Positions 1 to 9,247 of a DNA stretch of 64,000 bases are shown in pieces. The stretch is taken from positions 682,001 through 746,000 of the forward strand of contig NZ_CP025057.1 in NCBI RefSeq assembly GCF_002813555.1. Direction: 5' to 3'. Under the pieces are notes generated by a model. That model did no database searches. It was not told where the DNA came from and worked only from the letters and a program-made list of their open reading frames with translations. How positions within the stretch are numbered: position 1 is the first letter of the stretch; each line of letters begins with the position of its first letter. The DNA comes from Spiroplasma floricola 23-6. Its GTDB lineage: Bacteria > Bacillota_I > Bacilli_A > Mycoplasmatales > Mycoplasmataceae. A program made the position numbers and the translations under genes.

Positions 1-1533
1 TAAATTATTTATCTCGATTTCAATTTGAGAGCCAATATAATCTCAATTTATGTCTTTTGTATTTTGAATTTGCTCTAATTTTTCAATTGTTTGTTTGTAT
101 AAAATTGAATTTTGATTATTTGAATCTTCAAACATTTTTTTAATACTTTTGAAATATAAAATACATTTAGTAGAAGCATTTTCATAATATTGATAACTAT
201 CATTAATAGTTTCATGTCTTTCAATTTGATTATTTTCTAATTCATTAGTTTCATCAGTTATAGTAAAAGTATTATCTTCTTTATTAATTTGTTGATCATT
301 TAAAATAGCTGAATCAAGAGATTCCTCTTTTTTATTTTCTATTTCATCAGTTACATTAAAAGTTCTATCTTCTTGATTGTAATATTCATCAGTTATATTA
401 AAAGTATTATCTTCTTGAGTGATTTGTTGAATATCTAAAGTAGTTGAATCAAGAGATTTTTCTCTTTTATTTTTCATTTTATTAATTAAATTTAAAGTAT
501 CGTTTTGTTCATCAGTTTCATTAACAGATTTATTTTTTATTTTGTCAATTTCATTGATTATATTCAAAGTATCATTTTCTTGACTATACTGCTCATTTGT
601 TGCACTAAAAATATCTCATTTTTCAGTATCTAGTTGACTAGTTGTTTCAAGAGTTTCTAAAACTTTTGGATAACTAGATTCATTATCTTCTACTTTTTCT
701 TTTTTATTTTTTGATTTTATTTTTTTCTCTTTTACTATTAATTCTTTTACAAATTTTTGACCTGTCTCTTCTTCTAAACTTTTTAAAAATATTATATTAA
801 CTCTTTTTCAACTACATTCTCCACAAATTGTACCTGCTAAAGCAACAATTGAAGCTGTAAATTGGATAATTGTAGGAAGCAAAATTCATAAAATTAAATC
901 TGAACTTTTATATTCTGTTTGACTTGTTCATATACCTGATGAACTGTGAAATATACCAAATGAAAGTCAATATATGTTTGCAAATTGACCATCTAATAAC
1001 TTAGAAATTGAATCTGCAATATCTTTATTAAATGATATAAAACTACTAAAACTAAATTGAAAAGAAATACCTAATATAAATGGCGATGCTGACAATACAG
1101 AAATTAATGAAGTAAATGAAAGTAGTATCAATAAAATTCATGACAATGTCATTGTTAATTGATAACTTCTAATTGGTCTAGTTATTTTAATGATTTCTTT
1201 TTTATTTTTTAAGTTGTATCCAATAATATGGATTATTAATCTACAAGTCATAATAATTAAACCTACAGTACTTATTATTAAAGGAGTTCAATATATTAAA
1301 ACATCATCAGCAGCTACAATTAAATTTTTACCATCATATAAAAAACTTAATAAAACTTTTTCAAAGTTATTTGAAACGATAATTTTATTAACTTGATACA
1401 TATTTTCTTTTGTAATTATTGGAGATAACATCATTAATAACGAATATGAGAAAATAATTATTGAAAAAATCATTAATGAAATTATCATATAAAATGGCTT
1501 TTTATTATTTTTTAATAGTTTAATTTTTTTCAT
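1..1533 (-). CDS. Membrane protein with repetitive acidic tail, partial (C-terminus beyond window)
   Basis: The frame is open from the ATG at 1533 to the window edge (511 codons) when TGA is read as Trp. The first 270 residues hold about four hydrophobic segments: one at residues 13-37, one just after ADDVLIYW, and two more before a Cys-containing stretch (GTICGECSW). The rest is soluble and acidic. It contains a duplicated block built on SLDS..L...QQI..EDNTF.ITDE (about 300-480 on the window) and shorter echoes such as ENDTLNIINEIDKIKNK / QNDTLNLINKMKNK. A GGGAA ribosome-binding site lies about 9 bases before the ATG. No family is recognised. It is probably a membrane protein with a long variable domain; which side the tail faces cannot be told from the sequence. 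Confidence 0.75.
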
Positions 1534-1750
1534 ATCTATGATTCCCTTATAAAATTAACTTTTTATTATTATATAATATCTATTAAAGTTATTTTACCTC
1601 TAAAAACCGTATTGACATTCTAAATTTTATATTTATTATAATTCACCCCTAATTTTATTGATATATAATTCTAAACCTATTTTTACATATAAATAATTAA
1701 AAAATGTTTTAATTCATTTAATAAAAACTATTTTATTAAATTTAAGTAAA

Positions 1751-1775
1751 TAAAAAAACCTTTGAAAAGGTTTTA
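1751..1775 (-). terminator. Intrinsic terminator of the 347-aa gene
   Basis: Read on the minus strand, AAAACCTTTTCAAAGGTTTT forms a tight hairpin followed by a T run, just downstream of the stop at 1780. Confidence 0.8.
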
Positions 1776-1779
1776 AGAA

Positions 1780-2823
1780 TTAATATTTAATAAATTGCTC
1801 AAAATCTGATTTTAAATCTCGATAAGTTAAGCAATCATTAATTAATTTAACTTGATTTTGAATTAATTCAAATGTTGAGAACTTAAATCTTTGTTCACCA
1901 GATAAATAAATTCCATCTTCTTCTATCTTATGATCAGGTTTTAAACAAAATGGTAAAACTTCTTTATTTATCATACTTTCATTAAAATATTTAAATAAAG
2001 GTCTGTACTCTCCTCTACCTGGACCCAAATTAACTAAACCTAAAGCAATTTTTGGATCTACTATAAATAAGCTTAAAATATTAATCTTAGTTCTATCATC
2101 TATAAAATTAGCTATTGTTTTATTTGTTAATAAGAAAGTATCTTCGTCTAATTCAGATATTTTGAAAAATTTAAAAAATGTATTATTTACCACATTGTGA
2201 AAATAAACATCTAAGAATTTATAGTTTTGATTTGTTAAAATATCGCTTGGAATAATAATTGTTTTTTGATATTCTTGCAAATTAAAGTTTATTGAAGATG
2301 TCTCTACATATTCATAAAGACTTTCAAAAGTTCTTTTACTAAAAATATAATCATACATTTCAAATAGTACATAACTGACAACATTTAAAATTACTAATCT
2401 ATAATATTGTTCAATTTCAAAATTTAAAACATCAAATATTCTATACTTTTTATTTAAATCTCCAAATGAATATTTATATTCACCATTAATTAATGTTATT
2501 AAAAAATAAAAATATTTTAAAAATAATACTTCTTTACCTGTCATTTCTACAAATTCATCATTTTTCTTGATTCTTTTATCAACTATAGCTTTTGCTACTT
2601 TTGATATTTGATTGAATTGTTTTATTATTTTTTTAGTATCAAAATTTTGATATTGACTAAATAAAAGCTCTATAAAAGGAACATTTTCAACTTCAATTTC
2701 TTCTACTTGATCACTTACAAAATCAATGTATTTAAAACAAGAGCTTCCATCTTCATTTTGAGTTTTTCAATTATTTAAAAACTCACTTGGCAGTATTAAA
2801 TTTCTTCTAATTCTTCTTTTCAT
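1780..2823 (-). CDS. Hypothetical protein, possibly DUF4238-like (347 aa)
   Basis: The ATG at 2823 (MKRRIRRNLILPSEFLNNW) gives the full reading frame; a Trp-TGA near residue 19 hides this start in the standard code. There is no signal peptide and the protein looks soluble and cytosolic. The N-terminal 'LPSEFLNNW' and the C-terminal helix with 'NQVKLINDCLTYRD' are loosely reminiscent of DUF4238 proteins, which open with a 'P.FYL..F' motif and close with a helix naming Asn residues. That resemblance is by eye and weak. The stop is TAA at 1780 with its own terminator. The gene lies 14 bases downstream of the 92-aa gene at 2838-3116, so the two are probably co-transcribed. Function is unknown. 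Confidence 0.75.
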
Positions 2824-2837
2824 ATATTCACCTGTTT

Positions 2838-3116
2838 TTAATCATTTTCTATTAATTGCATTTGCTTTTCTGGAGAAATTGGTGTAGCAGTAATTATTAA
2901 TTTATTTATTTTTTCAATAACAAAATAAATATCTTTCTTTGGAGTACTTATATATATGTGTCTTGATGTTTCAAAACTATAAGTTGATTTTTCGATTAAT
3001 TTTAAGATTTTCTCTTTTAATTTGAATTCTTCTTCATTTGCTAGATTAAGACGTTGTCTTATCCTCTGAATTGAATGAGTTGAAAAATTATATTCATGTT
3101 TATAATAATAACTCAA
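2838..3116 (-). CDS. Small hypothetical protein (92 aa), RelE/DUF4258-like pattern
   Basis: A TTG start at 3114-3116 follows a good GAGGTGA ribosome-binding site. The N-terminus STHSIQRIRQRLNL has the 'H...R.R.R' pattern seen in DUF4258 and some RelE-fold proteins. It is followed by charged helices and a beta-rich C-terminal half (DIYFVIEKINKLIITATPIS). This suggests a small BECR/RelE-like fold, but I cannot confirm it, and a toxin role is not claimed. It is directly upstream of, and probably co-transcribed with, the 347-aa gene; a two-gene pair of this kind could be an antitoxin/toxin-like or accessory unit. No partner motif is recognised. Confidence 0.65.
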   Translation of the reverse strand: MSYYYKHEYNFSTHSIQRIRQRLNLANEEEFKLKEKILKLIEKSTYSFETSRHIYISTPKKDIYFVIEKINKLIITATPISPEKQMQLIEND

Positions 3117-3204
3117 TCAAATCACCTCACTTATTAATTATAATCACTTTTTTCTTTATTACAAAGCAAAAATGCTATTATAAATTAATAAAAGTTAAAA
3201 AATA

Positions 3205-3702
3205 TTAATAATTATTTTTTATTAAAAATTTTTTAATTTCTGATCCACTTCTATATTTGATTTCATTATTTTTTGAAATTATTCTATGACAAGGAACTAT
3301 TAATAATATTGGATTTTGAGCCATACAAGTTGCTATAAAACGTGTATGATCTGGTTTATTAATATGTTTTGCAAAATCAGAGTAAGTCATGTATTGTCCA
3401 TAATCTAATTTAACTAGTTCTTTTAATACATTCAATTGTTTTTCAGTTAAATTAGGAAGAAAAAAATCTTCAAAATTTAACTCAATTTTTTCTTTTTTTT
3501 CAAATTTTCTTAAAATATCTATGTATTTTTCAAATTCATCTTTTCTTAAAACATTTCTAACTTTATAACCTTTATAAAATTGATAAATATCATCTTTTTC
3601 AAAACCTAAATAACATAGTTTTTCACCAATTATTCCAATTTTCAATATTTTGTTTTCAAATATATTTATTTTAAAAACTTTAATTAATTTTTCTTCTCTC
3701 AT
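3205..3702 (-). CDS. ogt: Methylated-DNA--protein-cysteine S-methyltransferase
   Basis: This is a 165-aa protein whose C-terminal half is the DNA-binding/methyltransferase domain. YMTYSDFAKHIN is the helix-turn-helix part and IVPCHRIISKN carries the acceptor cysteine in the invariant PCHR. It removes alkyl groups from O6-alkylguanine in DNA by irreversible transfer to that Cys. The N-terminal 80 residues are a poorly conserved domain typical of the family, and total length is normal. It is a single gene; the upstream neighbour ends at 3776 and has its own terminator, so ogt needs its own promoter in the short gap. Confidence 0.93.
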   Translation of the reverse strand: MREEKLIKVFKINIFENKILKIGIIGEKLCYLGFEKDDIYQFYKGYKVRNVLRKDEFEKYIDILRKFEKKEKIELNFEDFFLPNLTEKQLNVLKELVKLDYGQYMTYSDFAKHINKPDHTRFIATCMAQNPILLIVPCHRIISKNNEIKYRSGSEIKKFLIKNNY

Positions 3703-3728
3703 TTCGATACACCCAACTTAATTATAAG

Positions 3729-3758
3729 AAAAAAAACACAATAATTATTGTGTTTTTA
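3729..3758 (-). terminator. Intrinsic terminator of the holA / membrane-protein unit
   Basis: A perfect palindrome (ACACAATAATTATTGTGT) flanked by A and T runs sits just after the stop at 3776 on the minus strand. Confidence 0.8.
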
Positions 3759-3775
3759 TTTTCTTTAAAATCTTT

Positions 3776-5254
3776 TTATTTTTTTTCATCATCTTTATCT
3801 TTATTTTTATTTTGTCGGTCTTCAAGTGATTTTAAGAAAGCATCTATTTCTTCTTGAGGTTCATATAAGTTTGGATCTATTTCATAACTTCTTCCTTGCA
3901 TAAGTTCTGAAATCATCATTTGATATTCATCATTTGCTTTTGCAATTTTTTCTCTATCAAGTCTTGGATTTAAGAAAAGAATAATAATTATAGTAATACC
4001 TGCCATTAAAACTGAAATAAAGAAGAATCATATTAATATTTTTGCCATTGTCATATCAAAATGATTATTCATTGCAGTTACTAATTGATCTAATCCTGAT
4101 TTATTTGCATTTATTCAATTATTAAAACTTTCTGTTGTCATTGATTTATTATTTGTAACAACAGCAAGAAAGCCTGATAAACTACTAAAAGGAACATTTG
4201 CTCCAAAAATATAACCAATTGCTCTACTACAAGTAAATATCATCATAATTAAAAACATTGCAGGTACAACTAAGTTAATACCAGGGATTGTAAATTGTTG
4301 TCTATAAGTTTTTGGGGGTTGAACAATTGTAAAAATAATTCAACCCATCATTAATCCTAAAATAACTAAAATAACTATTGAAAATGGTCCACTTTGTATA
4401 CCTAATGAATTTGATAAATATCAACTATATTGAGTTGATTTTCTTTTTTCTAAATAAGCACTTCAAGCTTGTGCAAATTCCTTGTCAAAACCTGATAGAC
4501 CATTTAAATCATTGGTAATTTTAAATGAACTTACTAATTGAAATACAATAGATATTAGAATAAAAAATACAACAGATAATCCTAAAACTATACCTAAAGT
4601 TAGTTTTAATCATTTGGTATATTTAGGTTTTGTACTATAAGGATAAAACCTCATATCTTGTAATGGAGTTGGTGGAATTGTATTTAATCCACTACCCATA
4701 AATGGATTACCTTGTCCTGCATTTCCTCCTGCTCCTGCAACACCTGCAAATCCTTGAAAACCACTTTGTTGATTAGTATTTGTATTTGGTTGTTCTTTTG
4801 ATTTATCTACTACTTCAGGTTCTGGTTTTTCCGATACTTTTAAATACTTTTCCTTCATTTCATCAGTAATTTTTGAGTTTTCTTTAACTAAATCTTCGGT
4901 CAATTCAAAATTTTGATCAGTTAATGAGTCTCTTGATATTTGTAAATTATTAAACAAATATGTTTGAATATAAGTAATATCACTTAAAACATCATCTGCT
5001 TTTTTATCTTCTGGTTTTATAAATTTAAGTTTTTCTTTAGTAATATTTACTAAAGCTTTTCCAAAAACAGGACTTCATTTTTGATCTTTAAAAGTACAAT
5101 TTTCATTAATTTCCAAAACTAATAAATCATTAATTAATTCAATTGTTTGCTTTTTAAATTCAGAATTATTTAATAATTCAACTCTTAATTGCTCATTTTT
5201 TATCAAATTTGCTAACAAAAATATCGAATCCTGATATATCTTTTTAGCTTCCAT
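3776..5254 (-). CDS. Hypothetical multi-pass membrane protein (492 aa)
   Basis: The ATG at 5254 (MEAKKIYQDSIFLLANLIKN) starts a frame that stays open through several Trp-TGA codons. The first 100 residues are helical and soluble. A Gly/Pro/Asn/Gln-rich linker follows (about residues 140-195, GFQGFAGVAGAGGNAGQGNP). Four hydrophobic segments come next (about residues 215-240, 290-315, 330-350 and 400-425), then a charged tail ending KNKDKDDEKK. It lies 20 bases downstream of holA, so the two are probably co-transcribed. No enzymatic motif is seen. It resembles the unassigned membrane proteins common in Entomoplasmatales; function unknown. Confidence 0.8.
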
Positions 5255-5274
5255 CTTTTTAACCTCTATTCTTA

Positions 5275-6228
5275 CTAAAAATTAAACATTTTTAATAGTT
5301 CAATCTCTGGAATTATTTTACTATCATAAATTCCATTTTTTATGTTTTTTTCAAGAACATATAATACTTTAATTTTATCATTTATTTTATCAATATTAAG
5401 TTTATTTTGTTCTAATAACTTTGATATTCTATAAGGATTTATTGCTAATGTTGAAGCAATTTCTGAATTATTCATGTTTTTTTGCTTCAATATTAATATA
5501 TTTCTTAAAGTAATTAAGTTATTTGCCAATAAGGCTAAAAATGAAAATATATCACTGTTTATTTCTAAATAACTTGATCATTGTTTTAAAAACATTTTGA
5601 CATCATTTGAAAGAAAACAATTTGCAATTTGAAATGTATCAAAATTATGATATTTCATAGTTATTTCTTCAACTAATTGACATGTAAGCTTTTTATTTAA
5701 TGAAATTATTTTTGCTAATTCATTTGTAAAAACATGCATATCATTTGGTAATTTTTCAATAAATAATTCCAAAGCTTCATTTTCATACTCAATTTTGTTG
5801 TTTTCAAGTTTTTTGACTAAAATATCTTTTTTTTGCTCTGAATTTGGCTCATCTAATTTTAAAAGTTTACATTTTTCTTCAACTAATTTAGTAATTTTTA
5901 ATCTTTTTGAAAATTTATCTGAGTTTAAAGTCATAATTATTTGAACTTCTTTATTTGTTGAATTTAAAATTTGCTCTATAAATTTTAAATCATATGTTTT
6001 GTTCATTTTAATTTTATTTTCAGTAACAAATCAGCATTCATTTATAATTATTATTTTTTTTGTTGAAAATATTGAATAAGTATTTATTTCTTCTAAAATA
6101 GAAGAAATTGGATCATCAATTAATGAATATTCAAAAATTTCATATTCTTTATCCACATTAATTTTTTGAGTTAATTTCTCTATTTGTCTTTTTATTAAAA
6201 AGTTGTCATTTGAGTATATAAAGAACAT
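5275..6228 (-). CDS. holA: DNA polymerase III subunit delta
   Basis: A 317-aa protein starting MFFIYSNDNFLIKRQIEKLT. The ATG at 6228 is chosen because AAGGTGAT lies directly upstream; the longer frame starting at 6258 lacks a ribosome-binding site. The delta-subunit pattern is visible: the N-terminal 'YxxDxFLIKRQI', a central AAA+-like region without Walker A (VQIIMTLNSDKFSKRLKITKLVEEK), and a helical C-terminal domain with 'FDTFQIANCFLSNDVKMFLKQW' and 'NLITLRNILILKQK'. It acts in the clamp-loader complex. Position supports the call: in Firmicutes holA sits beside comEC and divergent rpsT, as here. Confidence 0.9.
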
Positions 6229-6286
6229 TTTTATCACCTTTATAATATAATTTAACATTAAAAATAAAGAAAAAATATAATTTATT

Positions 6287-6315
6287 TTGAATTACCTATT
6301 TTTTTACTATATACT
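6287..6315 (+). promoter_or_regulatory. rpsT promoter
   Basis: TTGAAT at 6287-6292 and TATACT at 6310-6315 are separated by exactly 17 bases, 43 bases before the rpsT start codon. Confidence 0.7.
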
Positions 6316-6358
6316 CTATATGTATATAAAATATCTTGTTCAAAGGGGTGAATTGAAA

Positions 6359-6601
6359 ATGGCAAATATTAAATCACAAGAAAAACGTATTTTAACTAAT
6401 GAAAAATCACGTTTAGCAAACAAGGCTTTCAGAAGTTCAGTTAAAACTGCAATTAAAAAAGCTTTAGCTGCAAAAGCAGAAGAGTCAAAAGAAAAAGATG
6501 CTTTAATTAATGAAGCAGTAAGTTTATTAGACAAATCAGTAACTAAAGGAATCTTTAAAGCAAATAAAGCTGCAAGAGAAAAATCAAGATTAATGAAATA
6601 A
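6359..6601 (+). CDS. rpsT: 30S ribosomal protein S20
   Basis: An 80-aa basic, all-helical protein (MANIKSQEKRILTNEKSRLA ... KANKAAREKSRLMK), the usual length and pattern for S20, which binds 16S rRNA early in 30S assembly. The ATG at 6359 is preferred over an upstream in-frame ATG at 6287 because AAAGGGGTG lies 8 bases before it and the family starts MANIKSQ. It is the only housekeeping gene on the plus strand in this window and is divergent from holA. Confidence 0.97.
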   Translation: MANIKSQEKRILTNEKSRLANKAFRSSVKTAIKKALAAKAEESKEKDALINEAVSLLDKSVTKGIFKANKAAREKSRLMK

Positions 6602-6620
6602 TTAATTAAACAAATAATAA

Positions 6621-6650
6621 AAAAAGCTCTTATTTTGATAAGAGCTTTTT
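6621..6650. terminator. Bidirectional terminator between rpsT and comEC
   Basis: A 12-bp stem (AAAAAGCTCTTA / TAAGAGCTTTTT) with a short loop. T runs on both strands serve convergent rpsT and comEC; it overlaps the comEC stop codon. Confidence 0.85.
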
Positions 6651-8709
6651 ATATTTTAAATGTTTCTCCATTTTTAATCTTATATTTATAACTTGTAGTG
6701 CCATTTGTCACATAAGTTTGGCATTTATATTTGTTTAGTGTTTCAATTGTTTCTTTATTTGGAAAATTTAAAGTCTTAGATTTATGCCCAGATATATAAC
6801 AAGTTTTTGGTTTAATAATTTCAATAAACTTTTCAGAAGTACTAGTTTTGCTTCCATGATGACCAACTTGCAAAAAGTCAATTCCCCCTTTTATTTTAGT
6901 TAAAAATACTTCATTTTTAACTAAACGATATTCTCTTTTCTTTGTTGCATCTCCTGTAAAAAGAATTTTCTTGTTTGCAATTTCAAGAAGAGATATTTGC
7001 GAATTGTTATTTTCATCATTATTATTTAATTCTATAAAATTTGTAATTTTTAAGTCTTGAAAGATATAGTTAGTTTTTAAATTATAATTAAAAAATATAT
7101 TCTTTACTTTATAACTATTTTTTACACTCTCAAGTTGATCATAGTGATCTTTATGATTATGACTTATAAATACAGCTTCAATTTTTCTTATTCCTTTATA
7201 AATTAAAAACTGCTCTAAACTATTTTTATTAAATCCACTTCCTTTTCCAGCATCAAATAAAATAGTTCTGTTTTTATATTGAAATAAAAAGCTATTGCCA
7301 TTACCTACATTTAACATTGTAATACTTGGACTAATTTGTGAAAACTGATTTAATTCAAATATTAAAAATATATTTAAGCTAAATAAAGAGATGAAAACTA
7401 ACTTTAGTATTTTTTTACTGAATTTAAAATGACTAATCAATATAAACAAAGTAAAGTAAGCAATTAAAAATAGAAAACTAAAGCTTCCACAAATTGTTGT
7501 TAAATTAATATAGGTCAAAGATTTAGAAAAGAAGTATAGTAACTGATAAATTAAATTAAGAACTGTTTTTAAAAATGGAATCATAAAGAATAAAGAACTT
7601 GTAAAACTAAAAGTTATTATTGGAATTAAAAGTACTTTAAAAATTGAACTAAATCAGAAATATTTGTAATAATAGAATATTTGAACAGGTGCAAAAACTA
7701 CATTTATGATTAAAAAATTATAGAAAATATTTGTTATTGGTTTTTTATCAGTATATTTTTTTATAAATAAAAAAGCAATAAGAGTAAAAATAAAACCAAT
7801 ATTAAAAATGAATAAAGGATTTATAAATAAACATGCAATTCAAAGTATTGATAATTTGGTAACTCTAGAGAATTTAAATTTTCAATTTAATTCAATTCAA
7901 TTAATAATAAGTAAAATAGCAGATTTCAATATAAATAATTTGAAATTTAAAAGATAGCTGTAATAAAAAAGTAAGATAATTAGCACTATTTTATATTTTT
8001 TATATATTTGACATCTATCAAATAATTTTTTATTTAAAAAGTTAGATATTATATAAATATTTAATCCACTTAAATTAATTAAGTAACCCAAAGAATAGGA
8101 ATTTAAGTTATTGTAAATTGGATCATCAGTTTTTTGTTGAAAAAGCAATAATTTGGAAAGATTATTAGACGAGTTTATTATTTTGAATAAAAAATATTGG
8201 ATAGAATAAAAATTTAATTTCCTAATTGAACTGTCAATTATTTTATATTTAACATTTCTATTTAATAAATAAGAATTAAAGTCCAACTCTCAAAAATTAC
8301 CATTAACATTGATGTTTTCTAGATTACCTGTTAAAGATATATACTCCCCTACTGATACATTAACCTCCCCTACCTTCAAATAATAGAGAGTATTCAATTG
8401 GTTTATTAAAATATAATTTTCTTTTACCTCAATTACTTTATAAAAATTAAATTTTAAAATTTTATTAATATCAAATTTATAAAATAAAAGAAATCAAACT
8501 AAAAATAAAATAGTAAATATTAAAAAAGGATAAGATTTTTTAATATTAAAGCTAAATATTAACAATACTAATATATAAAAAATAGTGCATATATAAATAT
8601 TGCTTATACTTTTAGTTAAAGCAATACATATAACTAATAAAAAAGTTAAAAAGAACCAATTTACTTTAGTAGATCAATTTAGGTAATGCTTTTTTATAAA
8701 ACTCAGCAT
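6649..8709 (-). CDS. comEC: ComEC/Rec2-family DNA uptake channel protein
   Basis: A 686-aa protein. The ATG at 8709 has AAAGGT 8 bases upstream and overlaps the preceding gene by 44 bases. Order: two N-terminal membrane helices; a small beta domain ending near MDFNSYLLNRNVKYKI (the usual 'FDY..YL...gI' ComEC hallmark); a competence-domain core with many helices including GYLINLSGLNIYIIS; and a C-terminal metallo-beta-lactamase-like domain with ISHNHKDHYDQ and VGHHGSKTSTSE. ComEC forms the inner-membrane channel for single-stranded DNA during transformation. The metal-ligand HxHxDH motif is intact (HNHKDH). It lies downstream of the valS unit. Whether this cell is competent is unknown. Confidence 0.92.
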
Positions 8710-9199
8710 TAAAAGTACCTTTATAAATTTCTTGCAGTTTAGTCATGCACTCTTCAAAAGAATTTTTAGTATCTAAAAATATATCAACACTTTTTTCTGC
8801 TAATGTTTCACTTATACTTCTAGATGTAAAAAATTCTTTTTTAACTTCAAATCTGCTAATTCTTAAAACTTCAATAGTATCTTTTGGATAAAACAAAATA
8901 GTATTATTCTTTTTTAAATTTTTATTATTTTCTATTTCAAACAAGTTTTCCAAATAAGTTAATTTATTTTCTTTTAAGAAATCTTTTGTTTTATTTGTAT
9001 TGTTATTATTTTTTAATTTTACAGGCAAAATTTCTTTATCTAATAAAGTAATATCAAATTTTACTTTGAAGTAGACATAATTATCATAAGTGGTTTTATG
9101 AATTGAATTACTTTCAAAACTAGTATTCGCTATAAAAAATAAACTTGCTCCTATTAATAAAGAAAATATCAATATTGCAAGATAACGAAGTTTTTTCAT
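8666..9199 (-). CDS. Membrane-anchored protein at the comEA position (177 aa)
   Basis: An N-terminal membrane anchor (residues 4-24, YLAILIFSLLIGASLFFIAN) is followed by an extracellular domain. An AGGGGTGA-like ribosome-binding site (GGGGTGAT) precedes the ATG. Its 3' end overlaps the comEC start, the usual comEA-comEC arrangement. ComEA proteins have an anchor, an SLBB domain and a helix-hairpin-helix DNA-binding domain. Here 'NKNLKKNNTILFYPKDT' could be the end of a degenerate SLBB, but the Gly-rich HhH motif (GIG) is not visible. I call it a ComEA positional analogue, not a confirmed homologue. It is probably co-transcribed with valS (48-base gap) and comEC. Confidence 0.8.
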   Translation of the reverse strand: MKKLRYLAILIFSLLIGASLFFIANTSFESNSIHKTTYDNYVYFKVKFDITLLDKEILPVKLKNNNNTNKTKDFLKENKLTYLENLFEIENNKNLKKNNTILFYPKDTIEVLRISRFEVKKEFFTSRSISETLAEKSVDIFLDTKNSFEECMTKLQEIYKGTFNAEFYKKALPKLIY

Positions 9200-9247
9200 A
9201 TATCACCCCAATTAAATTTATCGACAAAAAAATAAAAGTTATAAGTT

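Noticed and set aside
1190-1396. Plus-strand open frame opposite the first membrane gene
   Set aside because: It is the shadow of a hydrophobic coding region on the other strand, with no ribosome-binding site. The same applies to plus-strand frames at 17095-17491, 16781-17038 and 26225-28384.
2838-3116. Definite RelE-type toxin
   Set aside because: Only a loose pattern is seen, and neither neighbour looks like an antitoxin.
6229-6258. Upstream start for holA
   Set aside because: AAGGTGAT directly precedes the ATG at 6228; the extension has no signal.
6287-6358. Longer rpsT start with 24 extra residues
   Set aside because: The extension overlaps the promoter and lacks a ribosome-binding site; S20 proteins start MANIKSQ at 6359.
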